From assembly GCA_002402105.1 (NCBI GenBank), contig NVVD01000001.1, forward strand, positions 191,256 to 255,255: a DNA stretch of 64,000 nt. Reading direction: 5' to 3'. The DNA is from Candidatus Cloacimonadota bacterium. Its GTDB lineage: Bacteria > Muiribacteriota > UBA6191. The notes under the pieces are model-generated. The model was given only the letters and a program-made list of their open reading frames with translations, was not told where the DNA came from and made no database searches. Of this stretch, positions 1 through 8,228 are shown one piece after another. The translations under genes and the position numbers were made by a program. How positions within the stretch are numbered: the stretch's first letter is position 1; the number at the start of each line of letters is the position of its first letter.

Positions 1-351
1 GGTTATGGAGGCGGTTACGGCGGCGGATATACCAACGGTGGTTATAGTGGCGGATACGGTAGTAATGGCGGATATAACAATGGTGGCTATAATAGTGGAT
101 ACACTCCATATAATAGCGGAAATAGCGGTGCTGGAACAAACGGTACTAATAATTCAGGTGTTGTTGTAAATACACCTTTAGCATCTAACTCAAGTTCAGT
201 AAGTCTTGAAGATTTACAGGCTAAAGTAAATACAGCTTATCAAAAATTAGTACAGGCAATCGCTTCTGGTGATGCTCAAAAAATATTAGATGCAAAAACA
301 GAGTATGCAAAAGCTCAAAAGGCCCTTGAAGAGGCTAAACAAGCACAGTAG
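1..351 (+). CDS. Gly/Tyr/Asn-rich protein, C-terminal part (5' end outside window)
   Basis: Frame 1 is open from the first base to a TAG at 349-351, giving 116 residues of a gene that starts outside the window. The first ~45 residues are low complexity, built from Gly-Gly-Tyr units mixed with Ser and Asn (for example GGYGGGYTNGGYSGGY). A Ser/Thr/Asn linker follows, then a ~50-residue Ala/Lys/Gln-rich segment that looks helical or coiled coil. Gly/Tyr-rich tracts occur in secreted, RNA-binding and adhesive proteins, so the function cannot be assigned. The next gene begins 18 bp downstream, so the two are probably co-transcribed and end at the terminator at 963-1002. Confidence 0.75.
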   Translation, partial: GYGGGYGGGYTNGGYSGGYGSNGGYNNGGYNSGYTPYNSGNSGAGTNGTNNSGVVVNTPLASNSSSVSLEDLQAKVNTAYQKLVQAIASGDAQKILDAKTEYAKAQKALEEAKQAQ

Positions 352-369
352 TGCTTTTAGGAGAATGAA

Positions 370-957
370 ATGAAACTTAGAGGACTATTTATTGCAGGAT
401 TGTTAGTAATGTCTATGGGTACTTCTTATGCTATTGAAGTAGATTCTGATTTTATCGGAAAAAGAACTCCCCCAAAAGCCCCTAGCTCTATCTCAACGAT
501 GGACTCAGGAATTGATGCTTCTGTTTTAGCGGAGATTGCTAGTGAATTAACTGAAGAAGATGCAGATGCAGTACTTGGATTAATAGATCAAATTTATTTA
601 TTAAGAAAAGATTATGTAGCTGTATTAGAAAAAGAGATTGAATTAAAAAAGTCAAAAGATTCTGATGCTCAACAAGCATTAATGAAAGAGTATATTAAAG
701 CTTTAAACAAAGAGAAAAAAGATGCAAAGGCATTGATTGAAACTGTTAAAAAAGACTTAGAAGCTCATGAGTCAAGAATGCTACAAGTTATGGCAAAAAT
801 CTTCAGAATTGGAGATAAAAGTATGAAAACTACGATTAATAACGTTCGTGTTGAATTAAAGAAATTTGTAAGATATTCTTTAATGAACAATCAAGGCGAA
901 GATCGTGCTTTTTATATGGATGCTATGAGATTTTTAGATCAGTACTTCAGAATGTAA
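370..957 (+). CDS. Small exported helical protein of unknown function
   Basis: A 195-residue protein with a typical signal peptide: Lys/Arg near the N-terminus, a hydrophobic stretch, and a likely cleavage after SYA near residue 21. The mature part is rich in Glu, Lys, Ala and Leu and looks largely helical or coiled coil from about residue 45 to 135, with a basic segment after that. I recognise no family. AGGAG sits 5 bases ahead of the ATG. The gene follows the Gly/Tyr-rich gene by 18 bp and is followed directly by a strong terminator, so the two likely form the end of one envelope-related operon. Confidence 0.75.
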   Translation: MKLRGLFIAGLLVMSMGTSYAIEVDSDFIGKRTPPKAPSSISTMDSGIDASVLAEIASELTEEDADAVLGLIDQIYLLRKDYVAVLEKEIELKKSKDSDAQQALMKEYIKALNKEKKDAKALIETVKKDLEAHESRMLQVMAKIFRIGDKSMKTTINNVRVELKKFVRYSLMNNQGEDRAFYMDAMRFLDQYFRM

Positions 958-962
958 TAGTT

Positions 963-1002
963 AAAAAAAGACCACAATATTAATTTGTTGTGGTCTTTTT
1001 TT
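963..1002 (+). terminator. Rho-independent terminator
   Basis: GACCACAA (970-977) pairs perfectly with TTGTGGTC (988-995) around a 10-base loop, and the stem is extended by A7 against T7 (996-1002). The A and T tracts on either side would let it work in both directions. It separates the first operon from sfsA. Confidence 0.9.
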
Positions 1003-1029
1003 GCGTAAAAGAATATATTTAGACTTAAT

Positions 1030-1725
1030 ATGAAATTTAAAGAAAACTTAATAGAAGCAACCTTTATAAAAAGATATAAACGTTTTTTAGTAGATGTAGA
1101 GCTAGCTAGCAAAGATATAATAACTGTCCATTGTGCAAACTCAGGAAGAATGACCTCTTGTTTAGGAGAGGGCTGGAAAGTTCTTCTATCGGATAGTAAA
1201 AATCCCAAAAGAAAACTTAGATATAGTTTAGAGATGGTTCATAATGGTGACTGTTGGATTATGGTCAATACTCATCGTGCTAACCATATTGTAAAAGAAG
1301 CTATTTTAAATAATGAGATTGCAGAAATTGGTCTTTTTGATGAGGTTTTAAGTGAAATAAAATACGGTAAATCCTCTAGGATAGATTTATTAATAAAATC
1401 TAAAGTAGATATTTATCTTGAGGTTAAGAGTGTGACTCTTTTAGAGGGGAATAGGTACTTGTTTCCAGATGCTGTTAGTAGCCGAGGTCAAAAACACCTT
1501 CAAGAGTTAATGGATGTTGTTAAAGATAAAAAAAGAGCTATCATGTTTTATTTGGTTCAACGATCAGATGGAGATAGTTTTAGTTCTGCTATTGATGTAG
1601 ACCCTGTTTATTCTTCTTTACTAATAAAAGCAATAAAGGCTGGTGTTGAGGTTTATTGTTATGAGTCTATCCTAAGCCCTAGTGAAATGAAAATAGGGCG
1701 CTCTATACCTCTTGTAATAGAATGA
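1030..1725 (+). CDS. sfsA: SfsA family protein (sugar fermentation stimulation homologue)
   Basis: 231 residues, the usual family length. Family hallmarks visible are HCANSGRM near residues 35-42, the VNTHRANHIV region near residue 79, EVKSVTL near residue 137 and FPDAVSSRGQKHL near residue 150. SfsA was named for stimulating maltose gene expression in E. coli; it has a nuclease-like fold and OB-fold and its biochemical role is unsettled. The stop overlaps the ATG of the next gene (ATGA at 1722-1725), so translation of the two is probably coupled. There is no clear ribosome-binding site before its own ATG. Confidence 0.9.
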   Translation: MKFKENLIEATFIKRYKRFLVDVELASKDIITVHCANSGRMTSCLGEGWKVLLSDSKNPKRKLRYSLEMVHNGDCWIMVNTHRANHIVKEAILNNEIAEIGLFDEVLSEIKYGKSSRIDLLIKSKVDIYLEVKSVTLLEGNRYLFPDAVSSRGQKHLQELMDVVKDKKRAIMFYLVQRSDGDSFSSAIDVDPVYSSLLIKAIKAGVEVYCYESILSPSEMKIGRSIPLVIE

Positions 1726-3485
1726 AAACCTATACCCTTTTATTTTGTAATTTATTGATAATTCATCAGTTTTTTTATTTACCTAATATCTATGACAGTT
1801 TTTATAGTTCAAAATGGATTATTTTTACTTGTCTTTTTTTACCTCTATATTTTTGGTATTTATATGATACAAAGTCAAATAAAGACTTAGCTTTGTTAAA
1901 AAAAGATAAAATTATTTTATTTCTTTTTTTATCAATATTTATTGTTTCTGATTTATATCATAAAAGTTTTACTCTTATTCATACTTTAGGTGTTTGTACC
2001 TTCGCATATTGTATGATGTATTTTTATAAAAGAACAAAGTTTGAGCTATACCATGTTTCAGGGGTTATTTTACTTTTATTGTCTTTTTTATGCACTTTAG
2101 AGTTGCTTGGTTTGTCTTTTTATCAGGGGAGTTCTTATCATTTATCTGTTTTGACTGGTAATCCAAATTTATTTGCAGCAAGCTTTCTATTTTGGTTTTA
2201 TATTCACAGAAAACAAGTACCAATTAAATATTTAAAAGGGTCAATATTACTCACTCTATTATTTTTAATAGTTTCAAAATCTAGGGCTGCTTTATTAGCC
2301 TTTTTTATAATAGAGGGCTTTTTGGTGTTTGAAAAAAATCGTAAAATGATAGTGCCTTTTTTATTATTGTTGACTGGTATAATGTATTTTTTTATTAGTA
2401 ATCCATCAAAGATAGAGGGTTTTTCAAAACTAGAAATTAGATGGATAGAAACAAAAATATCGTATAGTATTTTAAAAGAAAACTTATTGTTTGGTATCGG
2501 TCAAGGCAACTATAGAAAGTTTTATTTTAAAAACTTAGAAAAAGATAAAAAGACTTATAAATCTTATGAAGATGAAAGTTTATTGAGGTATATTCGCTTA
2601 AGCTCATATTCTCATTTTACTCCATTATCTATTTTAGTCTCTTTAGGTTTGCCTCTTGGGTTTTTATTTATTTTTATATCTATTTATTTGCTTTACTTAT
2701 CATATCAAAGACTAGAGAAATTTGAATTTTTGGCTTTAATATCATTGGTTTTAATGTCTATGACTTATTACCTATTTCATTTTGGGATTATACTGGTTCC
2801 AGCTCTTGTTTTACTATCAAAAGTGATGTCAAAAAGCTTAGTTAACAGAGATTTTATAAGTAAGAAAAGGTTTTTTCCGGTGGTATTTTTGTGTATGTGG
2901 ACTATTTATTGGTTATATTCTTTCTTTTTTGAGGTGAATAGCTTAAAAAATCCAGAGTTTTATGTTAATAGTATTTTTAATAATGGTAGATTAGAGCATT
3001 CTTTAGTACAAAAATCTTTAGATAGAAAGGTTTTATTAAAAGAAAAAACTTTTTTAAAGCTTTTATTTGTTGCACATGCAAAAATGCCTGACCCTGTTAC
3101 ATATTATAATGCATCAAAATATTTTTATAAAAAAAATGAAAAAAAAAGAGCTAGAGAATATCTGCAAAAAGGCATTAATATATTACCAAGTTATGCACCA
3201 TTTTATTACGCTAGAGCATTGATGCAAGAAAACTTTTTAAAAGCTTTTATGGACTATGTATTGGCTTTAAAAATAGACAGAAAACATGTGCCTTCATGGA
3301 AAAACTTATCAATTCTCCAACTTGAGGCAGGCTATTTACAAGAGGGCTTAAAGCATATAAATAATGCTTTAAAGTTTTATAAAGAAAAGTATAATGGTAA
3401 AAACTTAAACTTTGATGCTTATTACTTAGAACTCTTACAGATTAAAAAAGCTTTAGCACAAAAAATAAAAAACAAGGATAAATAG
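1722..3485 (+). CDS. O-antigen ligase/polymerase-like membrane protein with C-terminal TPRs
   Basis: 587 residues. The first ~420 contain about ten or more hydrophobic membrane segments. A larger loop around residues 225-300 carries the Wzy_C/WaaL-type pattern, with SYSILKENLLFGIGQGNYRK near residue 247. The soluble C-terminal ~150 residues look like tetratricopeptide repeats (PDPVTYYNASKYFYKK, REYLQKGINILPSYAPFYYA, DRKHVPSWKNLSILQLEAGY). Proteins of this design polymerise or ligate undecaprenol-linked glycans in the periplasm, or glycosylate pilins; which one applies here is not visible. The gene overlaps sfsA by 4 bases and tgt by 1 base. Confidence 0.75.
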   Translation: MKTYTLLFCNLLIIHQFFYLPNIYDSFYSSKWIIFTCLFLPLYFWYLYDTKSNKDLALLKKDKIILFLFLSIFIVSDLYHKSFTLIHTLGVCTFAYCMMYFYKRTKFELYHVSGVILLLLSFLCTLELLGLSFYQGSSYHLSVLTGNPNLFAASFLFWFYIHRKQVPIKYLKGSILLTLLFLIVSKSRAALLAFFIIEGFLVFEKNRKMIVPFLLLLTGIMYFFISNPSKIEGFSKLEIRWIETKISYSILKENLLFGIGQGNYRKFYFKNLEKDKKTYKSYEDESLLRYIRLSSYSHFTPLSILVSLGLPLGFLFIFISIYLLYLSYQRLEKFEFLALISLVLMSMTYYLFHFGIILVPALVLLSKVMSKSLVNRDFISKKRFFPVVFLCMWTIYWLYSFFFEVNSLKNPEFYVNSIFNNGRLEHSLVQKSLDRKVLLKEKTFLKLLFVAHAKMPDPVTYYNASKYFYKKNEKKRAREYLQKGINILPSYAPFYYARALMQENFLKAFMDYVLALKIDRKHVPSWKNLSILQLEAGYLQEGLKHINNALKFYKEKYNGKNLNFDAYYLELLQIKKALAQKIKNKDK

Positions 3486-4603
3486 TGATTGATTTAAAAG
3501 TAGTAAATGAAGACAGTGGTTCACAAGCAAGGACCTGTAAATTTGACTTAAATGGTCAAGAGGTTGAAACCCCATTGTTTATGCCAGTAGGAACAAAAGC
3601 AACAGTTAAAACTCTTACAAACGATGATTTAGAAGAAATGGGTTTTCCTATCATATTAGGTAATACCTATCATTTATATTTAAGGCCAGGTTCTTCATTG
3701 ATAAAAGAATTGGGTGGGTTACACGGGTTTACTGGTTTTAAAAGAAAGTTTTTAACAGATAGTGGTGGTTTTCAGGTTTTTTCATTAAAAGACTTAAGAA
3801 AAATTGATGACAATGGTGTTGATTTTCGCTCTATTATTGATGGCTCTAAACATCGTTTTACTCCAAAAAATGTTATAGAAACTCAAAGGGAGTTGGGTGC
3901 AGATATTATTATGGCCTTTGATGAATGTCCTCCAGGAGATGCTAATTGGGATTACATCTCTCAATCTATGAAAAAAACCCATGAATGGGCACAAATCTGT
4001 GTTGATGAGTTTTCAAAAAATAAAGGACACCAACATCTATTTGGAATTATTCAGGGAGGAATACATGAGGACTTAAGGCTTGAGAGCCAAAATTTTATTC
4101 AATCTTTAGGTTTTGATGGTATTGCTATTGGTGGTTTATCTGTTGGAGAAACCAGAGAGGATATGGTTAGGATATTAGAAGTTTTATCTACAGGCTATGA
4201 CCCAAAAAGATTACGCTATTTAATGGGAGTAGGTACTCCTTTTGATTTTTTGAACTCAATAAAAAATGGTATAGATATGTTTGATTGTGTTATGCCAACT
4301 AGAGTTGCTCGTCACGGTAAATTGTATAGTTTTTCAGGTGATATTAATATTTTAAATTCTAAATATAAAAGAGATAACTCTTTAATTGATGAAGATTGTG
4401 GATGTAAGGTTTGTCAAAGGACAACAAAGGCTTATTTACACCATTTATTTAAGTCTAAAGAGTTTACTGGCCAAAGGTTGGCTTCTTATCATAATTTAGC
4501 CTTTTTTCATGCTTTTATGGAAAAAGTAAAAAAACATATCAATAATAATAGTTTTATGGATTTTTATAATGATTGGATGAGTAAATTTCACACCAAAAAA
4601 TAA
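3485..4603 (+). CDS. tgt: Queuine tRNA-ribosyltransferase (tRNA-guanine transglycosylase)
   Basis: 372 residues starting with GTG, whose first G is the last base of the upstream TAG. The enzyme swaps G34 for preQ1 in tRNAs with GUN anticodons, the entry step to queuosine. D92 lies in TDSGGFQVFS, and the catalytic-region aspartates are in GIDMFDCVMPTR (264/267). The structural zinc site is complete: C305, C307, C310 and H336. GIIQGGIHEDLR and AIGGLSVGE are also canonical. The enzyme is involved in RNA modification, so its tight linkage to a glycan ligase appears to be shared transcription rather than shared function. Confidence 0.95.
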   Translation: MIDLKVVNEDSGSQARTCKFDLNGQEVETPLFMPVGTKATVKTLTNDDLEEMGFPIILGNTYHLYLRPGSSLIKELGGLHGFTGFKRKFLTDSGGFQVFSLKDLRKIDDNGVDFRSIIDGSKHRFTPKNVIETQRELGADIIMAFDECPPGDANWDYISQSMKKTHEWAQICVDEFSKNKGHQHLFGIIQGGIHEDLRLESQNFIQSLGFDGIAIGGLSVGETREDMVRILEVLSTGYDPKRLRYLMGVGTPFDFLNSIKNGIDMFDCVMPTRVARHGKLYSFSGDINILNSKYKRDNSLIDEDCGCKVCQRTTKAYLHHLFKSKEFTGQRLASYHNLAFFHAFMEKVKKHINNNSFMDFYNDWMSKFHTKK

Positions 4604-4635
4604 TATCATTGAAAAATATTTTTTTGAATGATATT
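4602..4635. repeat. AT-rich inverted repeat after tgt
   Basis: AATATCATT (4602-4610) is perfectly inverted as AATGATATT (4627-4635), with an A5/T7 interior that can extend the stem. It begins inside the tgt stop codon. No T-tract follows it, so it could be a weak terminator or an RNA-stabilising hairpin. The remaining ~130 bp up to rpsT hold its promoter or leader; I see no clear -35/-10 pair there. Confidence 0.45.
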
Positions 4636-4768
4636 CTGTTGGCCTTATTCTTGTTTTGGTTATTTCAATTAAAAAATATCCACTTGTGATACGTTCATGT
4701 GAGGTTGTCTCCTATAGCTTACTGAATGAGTATTACTTTTTAAATTTAAAATAAAAGGAAGTGCCCCA

Positions 4769-5200
4769 ATGGCAAATTTAGCATCAGTAGCAAAAAGAGC
4801 TAGACAAGCAGAAAAAAGAAGACTTAGAAACGCTCCATTAAGAGCTAGAATGAGATCAGTAAAGAAAAAAGTTTCTGTAATTTTAGAAAGTAAAAATATA
4901 GAAGAAATTAGAGTTTTTATTCCTCAGGCTTTAAGAACTTTTGATAAGTTAGTAACAAAAAATATCTTAAGAAAGCAAACAGCTGCAAGATATAAAAGCA
5001 GAATCATGGCAAAAGTAAATGTTATTGATCCTGAATTTGTATTACCAAAAATTACTGGACTTGCAACAAAAGAAGCTCCAGAAAAAAAAGTAGTAGAAAA
5101 AAAAGTAGTAGAAAAGAAAGCTCCTGTTAAAGAGGTTGTTGCAGAAAAAGCACCAGCAAAAAAAACAAGTAAAAAAGCTGCTACAAAAAAAGAAGATTAA
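4769..5200 (+). CDS. rpsT: 30S ribosomal protein S20 with Lys/Ala/Glu-rich C-terminal extension
   Basis: 143 residues against the usual 85-90. Residues 1-83 are a normal S20 core (MANLASVAKRARQAEKRRLR at the start, then TAARYKSRIMAKVN), which binds 16S rRNA early in 30S assembly. Residues ~84-143 form an extra tail of alternating KK/EKK and Ala/Val, ending in KKTSKKAATKKED, reminiscent of histone-H1-like tails. The tail's DNA contains a perfect 15-bp tandem duplication (5081-5110). A purine-rich GGAAG lies upstream of the ATG. The gene is monocistronic, with a terminator at 5236-5269. Confidence 0.93.
   Translation: MANLASVAKRARQAEKRRLRNAPLRARMRSVKKKVSVILESKNIEEIRVFIPQALRTFDKLVTKNILRKQTAARYKSRIMAKVNVIDPEFVLPKITGLATKEAPEKKVVEKKVVEKKAPVKEVVAEKAPAKKTSKKAATKKED
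5081..5110 (+). repeat. 15-bp perfect tandem duplication in rpsT tail
   Basis: GAAAAAAAAGTAGTA occurs twice head to tail (5081-5095 and 5096-5110), with a degenerate third unit beginning at 5111. It encodes repeated EKKVV units, and in-frame slippage here would lengthen or shorten the S20 tail by five residues. Confidence 0.9.
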
Positions 5201-5235
5201 TTATTAAAAACCAATTATTTGGTTTAAATATATAA

Positions 5236-5269
5236 AGTGCTCCATCGTTTTGAAGGGGCATTTTTTTTT
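5236..5269 (+). terminator. Rho-independent terminator after rpsT
   Basis: AGTGCTCC (5236-5243) pairs with GGGGCATT, allowing two G-U pairs, around an 11-base loop. A run of nine T (5261-5269) follows. This fits monocistronic transcription of rpsT. Confidence 0.8.
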
Positions 5270-5303
5270 AGAATCCGTTATTTATACTCTATTAAGGTAA
5301 ATT

Positions 5304-5903
5304 ATGTTTATTTCAGATAAAAAAATTATACTAGGTTCGGGCTCTCCAAGAAGAAAAGAGCTTTTTTCTATTTTATGTAAAGAACATAAAATTTTGACTA
5401 CAGATAAAGAAAAAGATATAGATCAAAGTGAGCCTATCTCTTTTGTTCAAGAAAATGCTTTTATTAAAGCAGCAGCAGTATTAGATGATCTAAAGGGTGT
5501 TAATGATGCTTTAATTTTTGGTTTTGATACGGTAGTAAGTCTAGATAACGAAGTATTGGGTAAACCAAAATCAAGAGAAGATGCAAAAAAAATGTTGCAA
5601 AAATTATCAAATAATCAGCATCTTGTTAGTACTGGTTATTGTATTTTAAATTCACAAAAAGAGATTGTTTTAAAATCTTGTGATATTTCATATGTACATT
5701 TTGGTTTGATAAGTGAACCACTAATAGAATGGTATTTAGATCAAAATGAATATGCTGATAAAGCAGGCTCTTATGGCATACAAGGTGAAGCTCGAATTTT
5801 TATAAAAAAAATAAATGGGTGTTATTATAATGTCATGGGTTTACCTGTATCAAAGATGTTTTATGAGATGGAGAAATTAAAAGAATTTACATTGAGCTTT
5901 TAG
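5304..5903 (+). CDS. maf: Maf family nucleotide pyrophosphatase
   Basis: 199 residues, a normal Maf/YhdE/YceF length. The motif GSGSPRR at 11-17 is the conserved phosphate-binding signature. D75 in FGFDTVV is the expected catalytic acid, and GKPKS (86-90) and ADKAGSYGIQG (~151-161) are conserved too. Maf proteins hydrolyse non-canonical or modified nucleoside triphosphates (dTTP/UTP or m7GTP subtypes) to monophosphates; the subtype is not resolved by eye. The gene starts 34 bp after the rpsT terminator and runs 8 bp short of the next gene, with which it is probably co-transcribed. Confidence 0.92.
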   Translation: MFISDKKIILGSGSPRRKELFSILCKEHKILTTDKEKDIDQSEPISFVQENAFIKAAAVLDDLKGVNDALIFGFDTVVSLDNEVLGKPKSREDAKKMLQKLSNNQHLVSTGYCILNSQKEIVLKSCDISYVHFGLISEPLIEWYLDQNEYADKAGSYGIQGEARIFIKKINGCYYNVMGLPVSKMFYEMEKLKEFTLSF

Positions 5904-5911
5904 GAGATAAA

Positions 5912-7429
5912 ATGAGATTTTTAATTTTAAGTGCATTTTTATATTTTAGTGCATTATATTATCAAGATACATTGTTAGTTTCTAAAAAACAAAACCATGA
6001 AAAGTTGTTATCAACAAGTAAAAAAGTAAACTATGATTATTCAAAATATATAAATGACTCTCAAGATGTTTTTTATATTCATAGTCTTAAAGCTTCTATT
6101 CATCAAGATGCTTTGAGTGTTTTTTTATATTCTATTTTAGATTCTCTTCATTCTCTTCCGTTTGTTAGAAATTTTTTACAAAAAACCTATCTTACATCTG
6201 ATTGGATTTCTTTAACGAAATCATTTTATTTTTCTTTTTATAAAGACAGGAGTGATTTTCATTTTTTTTGGGTTACACCTTTATCAGAAACTTTATTATC
6301 TAAATTAGATATTGTCGAAAGGCAATCATTTGATCAGGGTAAAATAGCCAAAATTAAATGGTCAATTTATGATACTTTGTATATAAAGCAGTCTAAAGAT
6401 AAATTACAAATGTTGATATCTTCTTCTAAGTTAGTTTTTACAAGAAGGCCAAGAAAAATAAATAATAAGCCCTATATGCATATGAAAAAAGACTTCTTTC
6501 CTTTTTTAAAGCATCTGATAAAGCCAAAAGGATTATCTTGGATAGAAAAGAGTGTAGACTCATGTTCATTAATAAAAAATGTGAATGGTTTTAGCTTTAA
6601 GTTTTTATTAAAAGAGGATTCAAACTTTTATTCATCTTTTTTGAAAATGAAAAACTATGAACAAATAGTAAACATCGAAAAAAATGATTTAAACTTTCAG
6701 GTAAACTTAGGACAAATTTTTGATTTAATTTCTAAAAAAGACTTATCTCTTCTTAAGTTAAAAGGTAGAAAATTTTTATTAAGAGTGGTTCATTTATTTT
6801 CTGGTAAGTTTTCTTTGAAAGCTGATTTATTTGGGCTTAATTACCCTAGTTTTGAGCTAACAAGTGATTTTAAAAATATAGGAAGTAGTGCAAGGTTTAT
6901 TAGTGAGTTAGAGCAATACGTAAAAGAAAAACCAATGGACTTATCAAAGTTAAATCAAGATCATTATTCTATATCTATACCTTTCTCTCCAATACAGTTT
7001 TATTTAAAAAGAGAAAAGAAAAAAATTATAATTTCAAATGTGAAAATGCCTAATAAAGAAATATTAAAATCAAATACAAAAGCATTAGTATATCTTTCTT
7101 TACTTAGCTCTAAAAAAGAATTTTTTGAGCCTCATGTGAATAGAATGATTCGTTCTTACCATAAAAAAAAGTTATTAACTTGTTTTAAAAACTTAGAAAA
7201 AAGAGATGGATTATTTAAATATTGCCCATTGGGCGGAAACTACTCTGTTGAGAAAAACGTTTTAAGCTGTGATATTCATGGACAAGATGGGGCCTCAAAA
7301 CTTTTGTCTCTCGTTGAGGAAGATAAAAGAAAACAACTTTTAAAGGCTATTTTAATGAAAACAAATAAATTAAGCTTATTTGTTAAAACGATGGATAAAT
7401 CCTTAGAGGTTTTAATGAGCTTTGATTGA
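5912..7429 (+). CDS. Membrane-anchored or secreted protein of unknown function
   Basis: 505 residues with a short N-terminal hydrophobic segment (about residues 3-17) that could be a signal peptide or anchor. The rest is soluble, rich in Lys, Phe, Leu and Ser, with no motif that I recognise. Two Cys-containing stretches occur near the end (KKLLTCFKNLEKRDGLFKYC and NVLSCDIHGQDG). AGGAG lies 5 bases ahead of the ATG, and spacing to maf is 8 bp. It ends 13 bp from the convergent stop of the minus-strand gene. Base composition matches the neighbours, so nothing marks it as acquired. Confidence 0.7.
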   Translation: MRFLILSAFLYFSALYYQDTLLVSKKQNHEKLLSTSKKVNYDYSKYINDSQDVFYIHSLKASIHQDALSVFLYSILDSLHSLPFVRNFLQKTYLTSDWISLTKSFYFSFYKDRSDFHFFWVTPLSETLLSKLDIVERQSFDQGKIAKIKWSIYDTLYIKQSKDKLQMLISSSKLVFTRRPRKINNKPYMHMKKDFFPFLKHLIKPKGLSWIEKSVDSCSLIKNVNGFSFKFLLKEDSNFYSSFLKMKNYEQIVNIEKNDLNFQVNLGQIFDLISKKDLSLLKLKGRKFLLRVVHLFSGKFSLKADLFGLNYPSFELTSDFKNIGSSARFISELEQYVKEKPMDLSKLNQDHYSISIPFSPIQFYLKREKKKIIISNVKMPNKEILKSNTKALVYLSLLSSKKEFFEPHVNRMIRSYHKKKLLTCFKNLEKRDGLFKYCPLGGNYSVEKNVLSCDIHGQDGASKLLSLVEEDKRKQLLKAILMKTNKLSLFVKTMDKSLEVLMSFD

Positions 7430-7442
7430 GGGATATGTCTTT

Positions 7443-8228
7443 TTAATCTTCTTGATAAGAGATGATTTTAAAGCTTTTGTTTAGGCTAATTTTGTAGCGA
7501 AACTTTGATTGATTTGAGTTAAGTGGCTTATATTTTCCATTTATTGTTAATAAATAAGATTTTTCTAATAATTTTAGTTGAATTAAGCTTGGCTTTAAAT
7601 ATTCAAGGCGTTTGTAATGTATTTTTAAATATTCTATGAAGTCGCTGGATTTTCCGAGTTTATCTCTATAGTCTGGGTCAATTATTGTATGAAATTTTAG
7701 TTTTTTTATTTGTATATCTTTAATAAGTTCTTTTATTTTTTTTAATGATTTATATATTTTTTTGTATCCCATATTCATTACTGTAGATGAGTTGTATTCT
7801 CCAATTAGTGTTGGAAAATCATCATCAGGTAGTATTACAAGTTGAAGAGAATTTTTCTTTTCTTTGATATTTGGATTTAATAAGATATTTTGATCTTTCC
7901 AGAGAATATTTATTTTATGTTTTCCTTTTGGAAAGGGCATTAAGTTTATTTTTCCATGATGATTTGGTAAATAATACTTTTGCTTAATTTTAAGCTTATA
8001 ATTAGTATTTCCTTTGAGTTCATCGATGTAATATCCAGATTTTGAAAAGAATGGATTATTGATTGTTTTAAAATGAGCTTTATTAACAACTAAAATAGAT
8101 AAGCCAGTTTTTTCTTTTGAGAAATAATTTAGTTTGGGTTTGAAATAAACATTTGAATTAATATCTTTTATAGATTGACTGTTGGTTTTATAACAAAAAA
8201 GAAAAAGTAATAAAAAAAGTTTGTTCAT
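7443..8228 (-). CDS. Exported protein of unknown function
   Basis: 261 residues from the ATG at 8228; the frame is open further upstream but that part lies inside the permease gene. This start gives a clean signal peptide (MNKLFLLLFLFCYKTNSQS) and a 4-base ATGA overlap with the permease stop, which implies translational coupling. The mature protein is Lys/Ile/Leu/Asn-rich and looks beta-rich in its first half, with alternating polar and hydrophobic residues. No family is recognised. Its place behind a LolC/E-like permease hints at an envelope role; that is inference only. Confidence 0.65.
   Translation of the reverse strand: MNKLFLLLFLFCYKTNSQSIKDINSNVYFKPKLNYFSKEKTGLSILVVNKAHFKTINNPFFSKSGYYIDELKGNTNYKLKIKQKYYLPNHHGKINLMPFPKGKHKINILWKDQNILLNPNIKEKKNSLQLVILPDDDFPTLIGEYNSSTVMNMGYKKIYKSLKKIKELIKDIQIKKLKFHTIIDPDYRDKLGKSSDFIEYLKIHYKRLEYLKPSLIQLKLLEKSYLLTINGKYKPLNSNQSKFRYKISLNKSFKIISYQED

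Noticed and set aside
1-130. Short tandem units as a CRISPR array or DNA repeat
   Set aside because: The units keep reading frame and encode Gly-Gly-Tyr repeats that continue into an open frame; there is no regular repeat-spacer pattern.
939-1208. Minus-strand open frame over the 963-1002 terminator and the start of sfsA
   Set aside because: It overlaps a terminator and a conserved gene, with low-complexity AT-rich sequence and no start signal.
4602-4635. Inverted repeat after tgt as a full terminator
   Set aside because: The T-run is in the loop and not after the stem, so it was listed only as an inverted repeat.
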